Part shown: in pieces, positions 1-7,200 of the stretch | How positions within the stretch are numbered: position 1 is the first letter of the stretch | Layout: every line of letters begins with the position of its first letter | Origin: JAZQNC01 sp045536155 | GTDB lineage: Bacteria; Bacillota; Clostridia; Oscillospirales; CAG-272 | Length of the DNA: 11,208 nt | Direction of reading: 5' to 3' | Assembly: GCA_045536155.1 (NCBI GenBank) | Contig: JAZSMZ010000126.1 | Span: 1-11,208 of the forward strand | Notes under the pieces: generated by a model | Databases searched by the model: none | Seen by the model: the letters and a program-made list of their open reading frames with translations, nothing else | Told to the model about the DNA's origin: nothing | Program-made: the position numbers and the translations under genes

Positions 1-2
1 CA

Positions 3-818
3 CTCGGTGTTACGTTTGGTATCGCAACCGGCTGTATCGACCTTTCCATCGGTACAGTATGTATCGCATCTGCAGTTGTTGCAGGCAAGCTCTATATGAA
101 CGGCATGCCCCTTTGGGCGACCATTCCGATCATGATCGCTATTGGTACATTCTTCGGATTTTTAAACGGTCTGCTCGTTGCAAAGCTTAAGATCCCCGCA
201 TTCATCGCTACCCTCGGTACAATGATGTTCACAAGAGGTCTCAGCGCACTTATCGTTGAGATCCCCAACATCTTCTACCCCAACGGAACTTGGTTCAATA
301 AAGTGTTCTCCAATGCAAACGGCATTCCGTCGGGATTTATTTGGGTTCTCTTCTTCGCACTTATCTGCGCTTACCTTATGTACAAGTGCAAAGTCGGCAG
401 ATATATTCTCTCGATAGGAAGTAACGAAGAAGCCACCCGTCTTTCGGGTATCAACACCGACAAATACAAAATCATCGCTTACACCCTCAGCGGCCTTGGC
501 GCCGGTATCGCGGCTATCTTCTGGGCTGCATCCTTTGCAACCGTTGCATCTGCAACCGGTAACGGCATGGAGCTTGACGCTATCGCAGGCGTTTACATCG
601 GCGGTACAAGTGCTGCCGGCGGCGTTGCATCCATCGCAGGCTCTGTAATCGGCTCGATCATGCTTGTTGTAATCCGAAGCGGTCTCAACTTTGTTCTGGC
701 AAGATTCAACCTCAACCTCAACTCCACCTACGTTACCTACGTTCTTACCGGTATCATCGTTGTAGTTGCAGTTTTGATGGACGTTATCAAGAAAAAGAAC
801 GCCAGCAAGGTAAAATAA
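3..818 (+). CDS. Sugar-type ABC transporter permease (RbsC-like, BPD_transp_2 family), 5' end missing
   Basis: Membrane-spanning subunit of an ABC importer for a sugar or sugar-like solute. The reading frame is open through the left edge. The first visible residues, LGVTFGIATGCIDLSIGT, carry the conserved G-x-IDLS-(V/I)-G signature of RbsC/XylH/MglC-type permeases, so the first ATG in view (96) is internal and not the true start. About 271 residues are visible against a usual 310-340, so roughly 40-70 N-terminal residues are missing. Several hydrophobic segments follow, as does the family loop GSNEEATRLSGI, which lies between membrane helices and resembles the ATPase-coupling region. Glycine- and alanine-rich helices and a lysine-rich cytoplasmic tail complete the protein. 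The binding-protein gene follows 55 nt downstream. The ATPase gene is not in view and would be expected upstream. The substrate cannot be read from the sequence. Confidence 0.95.
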   Translation, partial: LGVTFGIATGCIDLSIGTVCIASAVVAGKLYMNGMPLWATIPIMIAIGTFFGFLNGLLVAKLKIPAFIATLGTMMFTRGLSALIVEIPNIFYPNGTWFNKVFSNANGIPSGFIWVLFFALICAYLMYKCKVGRYILSIGSNEEATRLSGINTDKYKIIAYTLSGLGAGIAAIFWAASFATVASATGNGMELDAIAGVYIGGTSAAGGVASIAGSVIGSIMLVVIRSGLNFVLARFNLNLNSTYVTYVLTGIIVVVAVLMDVIKKKNASKVK

Positions 819-834
819 TTATAATTTAAGTTAA

Positions 835-851
835 TTATGGATATTCCATAA
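835..851 (+). other. Intercistronic hairpin between permease and binding-protein genes
   Basis: A perfect inverted repeat, TTATGGA-TAT-TCCATAA, lies 17 nt after the permease stop and just before the A-rich ribosome binding site of the binding-protein gene. It has 7 bp, only two of them G-C, so the RNA hairpin would be weak. There is no U-tract after it, so it is not a terminator. It could influence mRNA processing or stability between the two cistrons. Confidence 0.4.
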
Positions 852-873
852 AAATAAAAAAAGGAGATTAATC

Positions 874-1902
874 ATGAAAAAATTAGTTGCACTCTTCCTT
901 ATCGCAGCAATGGCGCTTACTCTCTTCGTAGCATGCACCCCCGCTGACGACACTAAGACAGTAGCTGTTATTGCTAAAGGCGAATCCCATGCATTCTGGC
1001 AGTCCGTTAGAAAGGGCGCAGAAGACGCAGGCGCTAAGTACGGTTACAAAGTAACCTTCCGCGGCCCCGCAAGCGAATCCGCAAAAGACCTCCCCTCTCA
1101 GAAAGAAATGGTTCAGACCGCTCTTTCCAACAAGGCTGATGCTATCGTTCTCGCTACCATCGGCGAAGGCTTCGTTGATTACCTCACCCAGGCAAAGGAC
1201 ACCAACATCCCCGTAGTTCAGTTTGACTCCGGTATCTGGGCAAACGACGTTGCAGCTCTTGACAACGCCGGCAAGAACCCCATTCTTGCTTCCGTTGCTA
1301 CCTCCAACAGACTCGCTGCCGGCCTCGTAGCTGAAAAGTTCTTCGAAGCTATCAAGTCTGACATCGCTGCTTCTGACAAGTATGTTGTCGGTGTTATCCA
1401 GCATGACGAAACTCAGACCGGTATCGACAGAGCAGGCGGCTTTATCGAAAAGTTCAAGGAACTCGCTGACGCTGATGCTACCACCGCAGGCAAGTACGAG
1501 ATCGCTCACGAGATCAAGCCCGGTGATGCTGATAACGCATACAAGGCAGCTCTCGAAGCTCTCTTTGAAAAGGGTGCAAGCGCAATCTTCATGTCCAACG
1601 AAGGTGTTGTAAAGCAGGTTTACGATGCAATCGGTGCTGCAGGCAACAAGTATGATGCTATTAAGTTTGCAGGCTTTGATGCAGGCTCCAAGCAGATCGA
1701 ATGGATGAAGGCCACCACCGGTCCCAAGCTCGTTGGTTCCGTTGCTCAGGACTCCTACGCAATCGGTTACAACTCCGTTGAGCAGGCTATCTTCGCTCTC
1801 GAGGGCAAAGAAGTTACCGCTAACGTTGCAATCGCAGGTGCATGGTGGGATGCCACCAACGTTGATCAGATGATCAAGGACAACCTCGTTTACGAAGGCT
1901 AA
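874..1902 (+). CDS. Sugar-type ABC transporter solute-binding lipoprotein (Peripla_BP_4 / ribose-binding-like)
   Basis: Extracytoplasmic ligand-binding subunit partnering the permease just upstream. The start is firm: AAGGAG at 861-866 sits 7 nt before ATG. Residues 1-20 form a lipoprotein signal peptide (MKK, then a hydrophobic core), with the lipobox F-V-A-C and Cys21 as the lipidated residue; F at -3 is a less common choice than L. The mature part, about 320 residues, has the two-lobed fold typical of LacI/RbsB-like proteins. It begins KTVAVIAKGESHAFWQS, contains an ADAIVLATIGEGF strand-loop, the interlobe stretch IPVVQFDSGI, and a TGIDRAGGF segment in the position of the family's domain-crossing loop. 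All seven proline codons are CCC, consistent with biased codons in a highly expressed gene. A strong terminator follows. The ligand is not determined. Confidence 0.95.
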   Translation: MKKLVALFLIAAMALTLFVACTPADDTKTVAVIAKGESHAFWQSVRKGAEDAGAKYGYKVTFRGPASESAKDLPSQKEMVQTALSNKADAIVLATIGEGFVDYLTQAKDTNIPVVQFDSGIWANDVAALDNAGKNPILASVATSNRLAAGLVAEKFFEAIKSDIAASDKYVVGVIQHDETQTGIDRAGGFIEKFKELADADATTAGKYEIAHEIKPGDADNAYKAALEALFEKGASAIFMSNEGVVKQVYDAIGAAGNKYDAIKFAGFDAGSKQIEWMKATTGPKLVGSVAQDSYAIGYNSVEQAIFALEGKEVTANVAIAGAWWDATNVDQMIKDNLVYEG

Positions 1903-1924
1903 TATCACTGATTTGACATAGTAC

Positions 1925-1960
1925 AAAAAGAACTGCGGCAAATTTGCCGCAGTTCTTTTT
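1925..1960. terminator. Bidirectional intrinsic terminator, perfect 36-nt palindrome
   Basis: Positions 1925-1942 pair exactly with 1943-1960 (half-site AAAAAGAACTGCGGCAAA). In practice this gives a GC-containing stem with a tight A/T loop at the centre. On the plus strand it is followed by TGTTTGTTTA, giving a T-rich tail for the binding-protein gene. On the minus strand the A-run becomes a T-run, serving the AEC transporter gene whose stop lies 12 nt away. It is placed between convergent genes, as expected for a shared terminator. Confidence 0.93.
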
Positions 1961-1971
1961 TGTTTGTTTAA

Positions 1972-2916
1972 TTACAGTGAAAGAAGGAACTCCGCGTATC
2001 GCACCATAATTGGCACGGTAAGCGTTGAAAGGATCGTTCCCATGCCTACCGCATGGGCCGCAAAGTCGGGGAGTATATCAAACTTTTCGCCGAACATAGC
2101 TACATTTGACGGGCTGGGCAAAGAACAAATGACTGCGATAAAAAGCATCATCTCATTTGAGAGCCCAACAAAATGGCAAACGGTGATTACTATAAAGGGC
2201 ACAACAAAAAGCTTGATAATGCAGAAGATATAAATCTTTACGTTTGTCACAAGTCGCTTCGGCTCTATCGTTGCGATAAGCGCGCCGATAACGAGCATCG
2301 AAATTGGGGTACAAAGGGATCCGACGTAGTTTATCGAATCAAGCACCGGATCGGGTATCGGGACTCGGGTAACAAACAGCAGAATACCAATAGCACTGGG
2401 CACTGTGCCGTAGTTGAGCAGTATGCTCTTTAAATTGAGCTTTATGTCGTCACGGCCGCGCGACCAGATGTATATGCCATACGTCCATTGGCACAGATTG
2501 AGAGCAATAAGGTAAAACGCCGCCCAAAATGCGCCTATATCTCCGAAGAGAGCGCGCAACACGGGGATTCCCATAAAGCCGCAGTTGGAGAACATTGATC
2601 CGAATTCGGCAATTTTTCGCTCATCCTTGTTCTTCATCCAAAGGGTTGCAAAAAAGGCGATCACACCGGCTAAAGCGATAGTGGCAAGGCCTAAAAAGAG
2701 TACGAAAAATCCGTCTTTTAACTTTTCGGATGAATACTCGATCGATGTGATCGAACCGACTATCAAAAATGGCTGACCTATTCGGATAATAATGTCGGAA
2801 TAACGCTTTCTGGTGTCGCCCGGGAAGAAATTAAGCTTTTGAGCTATATATCCCACGACTACGACCAAAAGCATTGTAAGGACTGAATATCCTACCGATG
2901 ATGTATCAAGTGTCAC
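1972..2916 (-). CDS. AEC (auxin efflux carrier) family transporter
   Basis: Predicted polytopic inner-membrane carrier of the bile/arsenite/riboflavin transporter superfamily; bacterial AEC members include malate/malonate-type permeases, but the substrate cannot be predicted here. The length (314 aa) is normal. About ten hydrophobic segments are visible. Family marks are the SNCGFMGIP motif (residues 110-118), the mid-protein CTPISMLVIGA segment that ends the first helix bundle, and PSPSNVAMFGEKF (about 267-279), the crossover-like segment typical of this family. The start is GTG at 2916-2914, with the Shine-Dalgarno AAGGA at 2932-2928 and an 11-nt spacer; the next in-frame Met is residue 15, inside the first helix. 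The gene follows the uracil-DNA glycosylase gene by 24 nt and is the last gene of the mecA-like operon. Confidence 0.93.
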   Translation of the reverse strand: MTLDTSSVGYSVLTMLLVVVVGYIAQKLNFFPGDTRKRYSDIIIRIGQPFLIVGSITSIEYSSEKLKDGFFVLFLGLATIALAGVIAFFATLWMKNKDERKIAEFGSMFSNCGFMGIPVLRALFGDIGAFWAAFYLIALNLCQWTYGIYIWSRGRDDIKLNLKSILLNYGTVPSAIGILLFVTRVPIPDPVLDSINYVGSLCTPISMLVIGALIATIEPKRLVTNVKIYIFCIIKLFVVPFIVITVCHFVGLSNEMMLFIAVICSLPSPSNVAMFGEKFDILPDFAAHAVGMGTILSTLTVPIMVRYAEFLLSL

Positions 2917-2940
2917 TTTGTATACTGTCCTTTCCGATAC

Positions 2941-3492
2941 TCAAGACAAAGAATCGAGCGTTTCTTTGATCTTACGCATATCTACGAGCATATCCTCTTT
3001 CTTACGAGGATCGCGGAGCAGATAGGACGGATGATACACCGCGCACATCTTGAAATCCCCTCGGTCAAATATCTCGCCGTGCTCTTTGGTGATCTTGAAA
3101 TCGCTCTTTATAAGCCGCATCGCCGAAATGCGTCCGAGGCAGACTATCATCTTCGGCTTTATGCATCTTACCTGATTTCTCAGCCAATCAATGCACATAT
3201 CCTGCTCCTCGGGGAGCGGATCGCGGTTTTTGGGAGGGCGGCATTTCAGTATATTCGCTATGTAAACTTCGTTTCTGTCTATCTCAACAGCCTCAAGAAA
3301 TTTATCAAGCAGTTTTCCCGCGCGTCCGACAAAGGGTATACCTGCGAGATCCTCCTGCTCACCGGGTGCTTCGCCCACAAACATCAGCGTTGCATTGGGC
3401 GAACCTACTCCGAAAACGAGATTGGTGCGCGTTTTGCAAAGCTCGCATTTTTCGCATTTTTTGCAGGCTGCTTCAAGCTCTTGTAACGTCAT
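2941..3492 (-). CDS. Family-4 uracil-DNA glycosylase with [4Fe-4S] cluster
   Basis: Removes uracil from DNA as the first step of base excision repair in the cytoplasm. At 183 aa it has the usual family-4 size. Motif 1 is GEAPGEQED (residues 40-48), holding the catalytic-site acidic residue. Then come PFVGRAGKLLD (53-63), NILKCRPPKNRDP (80-92) and the C-terminal motif HPSYLLR (154-160), with His154 in the active site. The four expected cluster ligands are visible as Cys13, Cys16, Cys84 and Cys100. Cys10 and Cys19 extend the N-terminal pair to a four-cysteine C-x2-C-x2-C-x2-C series, which is unusual. The start is ATG at 3492; an in-frame stop lies just upstream and there is no closer start. 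The ribosome binding site is 24 nt away across a hairpin (see the separate entry). It is the middle gene between mecA and the AEC transporter. Confidence 0.96.
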   Translation of the reverse strand: MTLQELEAACKKCEKCELCKTRTNLVFGVGSPNATLMFVGEAPGEQEDLAGIPFVGRAGKLLDKFLEAVEIDRNEVYIANILKCRPPKNRDPLPEEQDMCIDWLRNQVRCIKPKMIVCLGRISAMRLIKSDFKITKEHGEIFDRGDFKMCAVYHPSYLLRDPRKKEDMLVDMRKIKETLDSLS

Positions 3493-3523
3493 TTTTTTGA
3501 ATTACGCTATGCGTAACTCCTTT
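3493..3523 (-). promoter_or_regulatory. Hairpin-spaced ribosome binding site of the uracil-DNA glycosylase gene
   Basis: Reading the minus strand, a strong Shine-Dalgarno AAAGGAG (3523-3517) is followed by the inverted repeat TTACGC-ATA-GCGTAA (3516-3502), then TTCAAAAAA, then ATG (3492-3490). The raw spacer is 24 nt, too long for normal initiation. If the hairpin folds, the effective spacer is about 9 nt. The stem can also be extended by G-U, A-U and G-C pairs into the GAG of the Shine-Dalgarno, giving 9 bp and partly hiding it. No alternative ATG, GTG or TTG lies at normal distance. Confidence 0.6.
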
Positions 3524-3540
3524 CCGATTTATTTTTATGG

Positions 3541-4113
3541 TTATACAAAGGATGCCATTTTTGCTATTGCGTCCGATTTACATATTACCCTGCACCGCTC
3601 TGCAAAATACTCTTTTACAAGACGGGATCTGACCTTCTTTGCAAATTCGATGCAAGGAACCTTTTCGCACTTTTGCGTAAAGGTAAGATAGTAGCGCTTA
3701 CCGTCGGTATAAAGATTGCTTTCACCCTTAAAGCCGGACAGCGACGCCGAATGGCAAAACTGCAAAAGTTCACCCAGAGTTTCAAAAACGTATGTATCAT
3801 CGCAAAGCGTATCGTCTTCTTTCAAGACACTGTCGGGTGACTTTTTTTCTGCCCTCTCGTACTTTTCGGATGCAAGCTTTGTAACGTACATCTCGCAACC
3901 GCCGCCCTTCGACGGGTAGACCTGAATGCACACTCTGTCGGAGGCAGCATCAAATCCGGTCTCATGCTTCGCCGTATCGAGAATGTTCCAGAATACTCTG
4001 CGGGTCTCTGTATTATCGTAATTCATTTTATCGATATCGAGAGAATATCTCTTCATATCGTCGGGAGTAAGCATAATCTTCAGCTTGCTCGTGTTTATCA
4101 AAATGAGCTCCAC
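3541..4113 (-). CDS. mecA: MecA-family adaptor protein (ClpC adaptor / competence regulator-like)
   Basis: MecA-type adaptors deliver substrates to the ClpC AAA+ unfoldase of the ClpCP protease; in Bacillus subtilis MecA does this to the competence factor ComK. The N-terminal region MELILINTSKLKIMLTPDDM matches the pattern of MecA N-termini. It is followed by a TRRVFWNILDTAKHETGF segment and IQVYPSKGGGCEMYVTKL, equivalent to the strand pair seen in MecA. An acidic, serine-rich linker (about residues 85-108) leads to a C-terminal half with TLGELLQFCHSA and SNLYTDGKRYYLTF, the ClpC-binding-type domain. The length is 190 aa, shorter than B. subtilis MecA (218 aa), mainly in the linker. The start is GTG at 4113-4111, with GGAG 11 nt upstream; the homologous N-terminus supports it over the ATG at residue 14. 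It is the first gene of a three-gene operon. The natural substrate here is unknown. Confidence 0.85.
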   Translation of the reverse strand: MELILINTSKLKIMLTPDDMKRYSLDIDKMNYDNTETRRVFWNILDTAKHETGFDAASDRVCIQVYPSKGGGCEMYVTKLASEKYERAEKKSPDSVLKEDDTLCDDTYVFETLGELLQFCHSASLSGFKGESNLYTDGKRYYLTFTQKCEKVPCIEFAKKVRSRLVKEYFAERCRVICKSDAIAKMASFV

Positions 4114-4149
4114 GCTTATAATATCTCCGTTTCTTGATTTCTCATTAAT

Positions 4150-4179
4150 ATTATAAGCAAAAGGGCCGAAAAATGTAAC
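4150..4179 (-). promoter_or_regulatory. Candidate sigma-A promoter for the mecA-udg-AEC operon
   Basis: On the minus strand a consensus -10 box TATAAT lies at 4155-4150, with GTTACA (4 of 6 matches to TTGACA) at 4179-4174 and an 18-bp spacer. Transcription would start near 4143, leaving a leader of about 30 nt before the mecA GTG start at 4113. It is the only good -10 box in the 155-nt gap between mecA and the gene upstream. Confidence 0.55.
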
Positions 4180-4220
4180 CCCAAAATTTATTGTAAATGA
4201 GTGTATTTTTTCCGAAGGTG

Positions 4221-4245
4221 AGGGTGAAAAGTGCTTTTTCGCCCT
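4221..4245. other. Ten-base-pair inverted repeat in the gap between the GHL10-amidase gene and mecA
   Basis: AGGGTGAAAA (4221-4230) and TTTTCGCCCT (4236-4245) are complementary apart from one G-U pair on the plus strand, around the 5-nt loop GTGCT. On the minus strand the same position is a C-A mismatch. It lies 24 nt after the stop of the large gene, where a terminator would be expected, but no T-run follows on the minus strand. It may be a weak or Rho-assisted 3' end. I see no other terminator for that gene and no small ORF in the gap. Confidence 0.35.
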
Positions 4246-4268
4246 ATTTAAATGCTTTTTAAGGCCGC

Positions 4269-7200
4269 TTATCTAATAAATTCCGACTGTACCTTATAAT
4301 ACTCGATTATTCCCTTTGCAACTCCCTCGGCGGCACGGTCGATACCTATTGCCGATGACAGCATTTCAAACTCCTCTACGTTGGTAAGGAAGCCTACCTC
4401 AAGGAGCATTGAGGGGAATTTCGGATTTCTCACCATGGCCAAGCGCTGCTTTGCCGCGCTGCGCTCATACAGATTGAGCTCATCGGCGGCAGAGGACGAT
4501 ATGCATTTGGCAAGCAGTCTGCCCGAATCGGCAAAGTAAAGTCCCAAAAGTCCGCGGATCGTGGTGATATCGGTATCGAGAGTCATCGAATTGTGATGGA
4601 TAGATACGCAAAGATCGGGCTCGAGCTCCATAAGGAAGCTGAGTCGATCGGCTATCGGTACGGTGACATCCTCGGTGCGTATCATGTGAACGTTTGCACC
4701 GAGAGCTTTAAGCTTTTCGCACAGTGCCTGACTTATCGACAAGTTCAAGGCCTTCTCGTAATAGCGGGACAACGGTGTATTTGCCCCTGTCTCGCTTCCG
4801 CCATGACCCGCATCTACCACAATGGTCTTACCTAAAAGGGGGAGATCGCCTTCGGCAAGAGTCTGCGGATTGCGGAACTCGACCACCGTGTATCCGTCGG
4901 TATAATAATATTCAAAGCCGTAGAAATTGTCAACACTGTACGGCTTTAAGAGGATCTTTACCCATTTCTTTTCTTCGTTTTTCTCTATCTCGGCCGATTT
5001 GAAAATGGGATTTTTCTCAATTTTTACGCTGCTCGCATCGCACGATGCATTATATACGGCAAGCGAGAAAAGTCCGTCGTCGTTCATATATCCGTTGACA
5101 GCACACTTACCGTCGCTCTTGATCATGAGTCGTGTCTTGCCGTTATTTACATCAACTGAAAGCGATTTTATTGCATATTCGTTCGATACGCTCTCTTCTA
5201 TAACTCGAACGTTGCTCTCGGCGATATAACCGCCCATCTCGAGCTTGTAGAAGCCCTCAGCAAGGCGAACTGCATTGGCGCGCATTCCGATAGCGGCAGG
5301 AGTATAATCGTCGTAGTACCAGCTTGTGGGCGACACCTTGAGCTCGGAATCGTTTTTGATAACCTCAACGGTGCAGATGATATCACTGTTATTTACGGTG
5401 ACAGAAGCCCCCGTTGCTTCGGCACTTTCAAATCCGCGCTTTGCTTTGTATACTATATTGCCGAGCGGGATCTGACTGCCTTCTCCGGCATTGGGAAGGG
5501 TCATCGTGCACTCGTATCTTGCCTCAAGAAGCTTACTGCTACCCTTAGGATAGGTGGACTGAGTCAAGTTTACAGTAATATTACCGAGCACGGCCGTTAC
5601 CTTCGATCCGCTCGGAGCATAGGCGGAAACCGATATCTTCTCCCCACCCTTGATATTATAATCGTTTGAGGGCAAAATTGGGACCACCGAATACGCGTCC
5701 ATCGTCTTCCAGACTGTCTCGCTCTTAACGGTGCCGTTAGTTACCGTGTAGTTTATGCCCAGACCGTTCTGAACGAATGTAAATACGTTTTCTCCCTTGC
5801 TCAGAGGAACGTAAAGCGAAAAATATCCCGATTTGGTGCGGCTTATCTTTTTATTGTTCAGATAAACGGGGTATGCAGGATCGGAAGAACCGATAAGATA
5901 TATATTATCGTACTGCAAAACGCTTCCGTTTTCAGGAGATGATATTTGCAGAAGAGTTGCATTTGAAGCGGGATCGGTATAAACTATATTTCTCGAATAA
6001 ACGTCGCGAAGCTGTTCGATAAGATTCTGATCGTTTCGCTTTATCGCGGCGTATCCGTACATGATGCTGCCGCGATAGGTCATTTCACTGCGGGCAAACT
6101 CAACTTGATTTTTTATCTCGGAATCTGATCCCCATTCGGCAGATCGGTACGCTCCGTGGGCAATCAGAAGATCAACTCCCGTGCCATCGCAAAGGGCATT
6201 CCACCAACGGCAGAGCACGTCAAATTTTGAGCCCGACTGCGCGAATCGCCAATACAGCTGGGGCGCGATATAGTCGATGTATCCGCCCTCGATCCATGCC
6301 TTAGCATCGCAATAGAGGCTTTTATAGCTTTCAAAGCCGCTTGTGGCGCTGCCGCCGTTTTGACCGTTGTCGTTTTGCCAGATGCCGAAGGGCGATATGC
6401 CGAATTTACATTCGGGACGTATAGCCTTTATGGCATCGTAACAGCCCTTGACCATCTGATTTATATTTTCACGGCGCCAATCGTCCTTTGACAGATCACC
6501 GATGTACGATTCGTACTGCGCGTCATCGTCAAAAGATGCACCTGTTACGGGATAGGGATAGAAATAGTCATCGAAAATAATTCCGTCCACGTTGTAGTTT
6601 TCAACGATCTCGGCGCATCCGTCGGCGACGAGCTTACGGACATCGGCAATGCCGGCGTTAAGATATATCTTGCCGTCAGCGTATTTTACGGTCCACTCCG
6701 GGTGCAATCTCGCAGGATTATTCAGCCCGAGAGAGTTGAGATCGTGTGCGGGATTTGCCTCGGTGCCACTCGTCACGCGGAGGGGATTTACCCATGCGTG
6801 AACGTCAATATCCTCGGCATGGGCGATATCTATAAGGTATTCGAGCACGTCAAATCCGCCTGCTACACCCTTATCCTGACTTCCCGTCAGATATGCCGAC
6901 GAAGGAAAAAATTCAGAATCGTAAAAAGCATCGCAGGTAGGACGCACTTGAAAATAGATCGAGGTAAGATTTGCGCTTTTGACGGTATTTACAATATCGA
7001 CAAGCTCTTTTTTCAGCTCGTCTGCCGAAAGTCCGGGCTTTGAAGGAAAATCGATATTTGAAACGGTGGCGATCCATACGCCGCGCACCTCGCTGTCGGG
7101 ATCGCGGATAGGACGGCTTGTCTGACTTTGCTCCACGGTCGAAGTCAAAGGAAGCGATATTGCATTGATGTTTACAGCACGATTCGCGCCTACAAGCAAA

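Noticed and set aside
820..825. TATAAT between permease and binding-protein genes as a possible internal promoter
   Set aside because: There is no -35-like hexamer at 16-18 bp upstream, and A/T-rich intergenic DNA gives such matches by chance.
1913..1918. Perfect TTGACA resembling a -35 box after the binding-protein gene
   Set aside because: No -10-like sequence lies 16-18 bp downstream; that position is the GC-rich terminator stem.
883..1941. A 352-codon open frame on the minus strand, antisense to the binding-protein gene
   Set aside because: It is a by-product of strongly biased codon use in the real gene. The protein has no recognisable domain, and it runs through the terminator palindrome. 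The plus-strand product has a clear signal peptide and family motifs.
3031..3486. A 151-codon plus-strand frame opposite the uracil-DNA glycosylase gene
   Set aside because: It is the shadow of a gene with unmistakable family-4 UDG motifs. It has no ribosome binding site and its product resembles nothing I recognise.
3502..3516. Hairpin after mecA as a transcription terminator
   Set aside because: On the minus strand it is followed by an A-run rather than a T-run, and it lies between the Shine-Dalgarno and start codon of the next gene.
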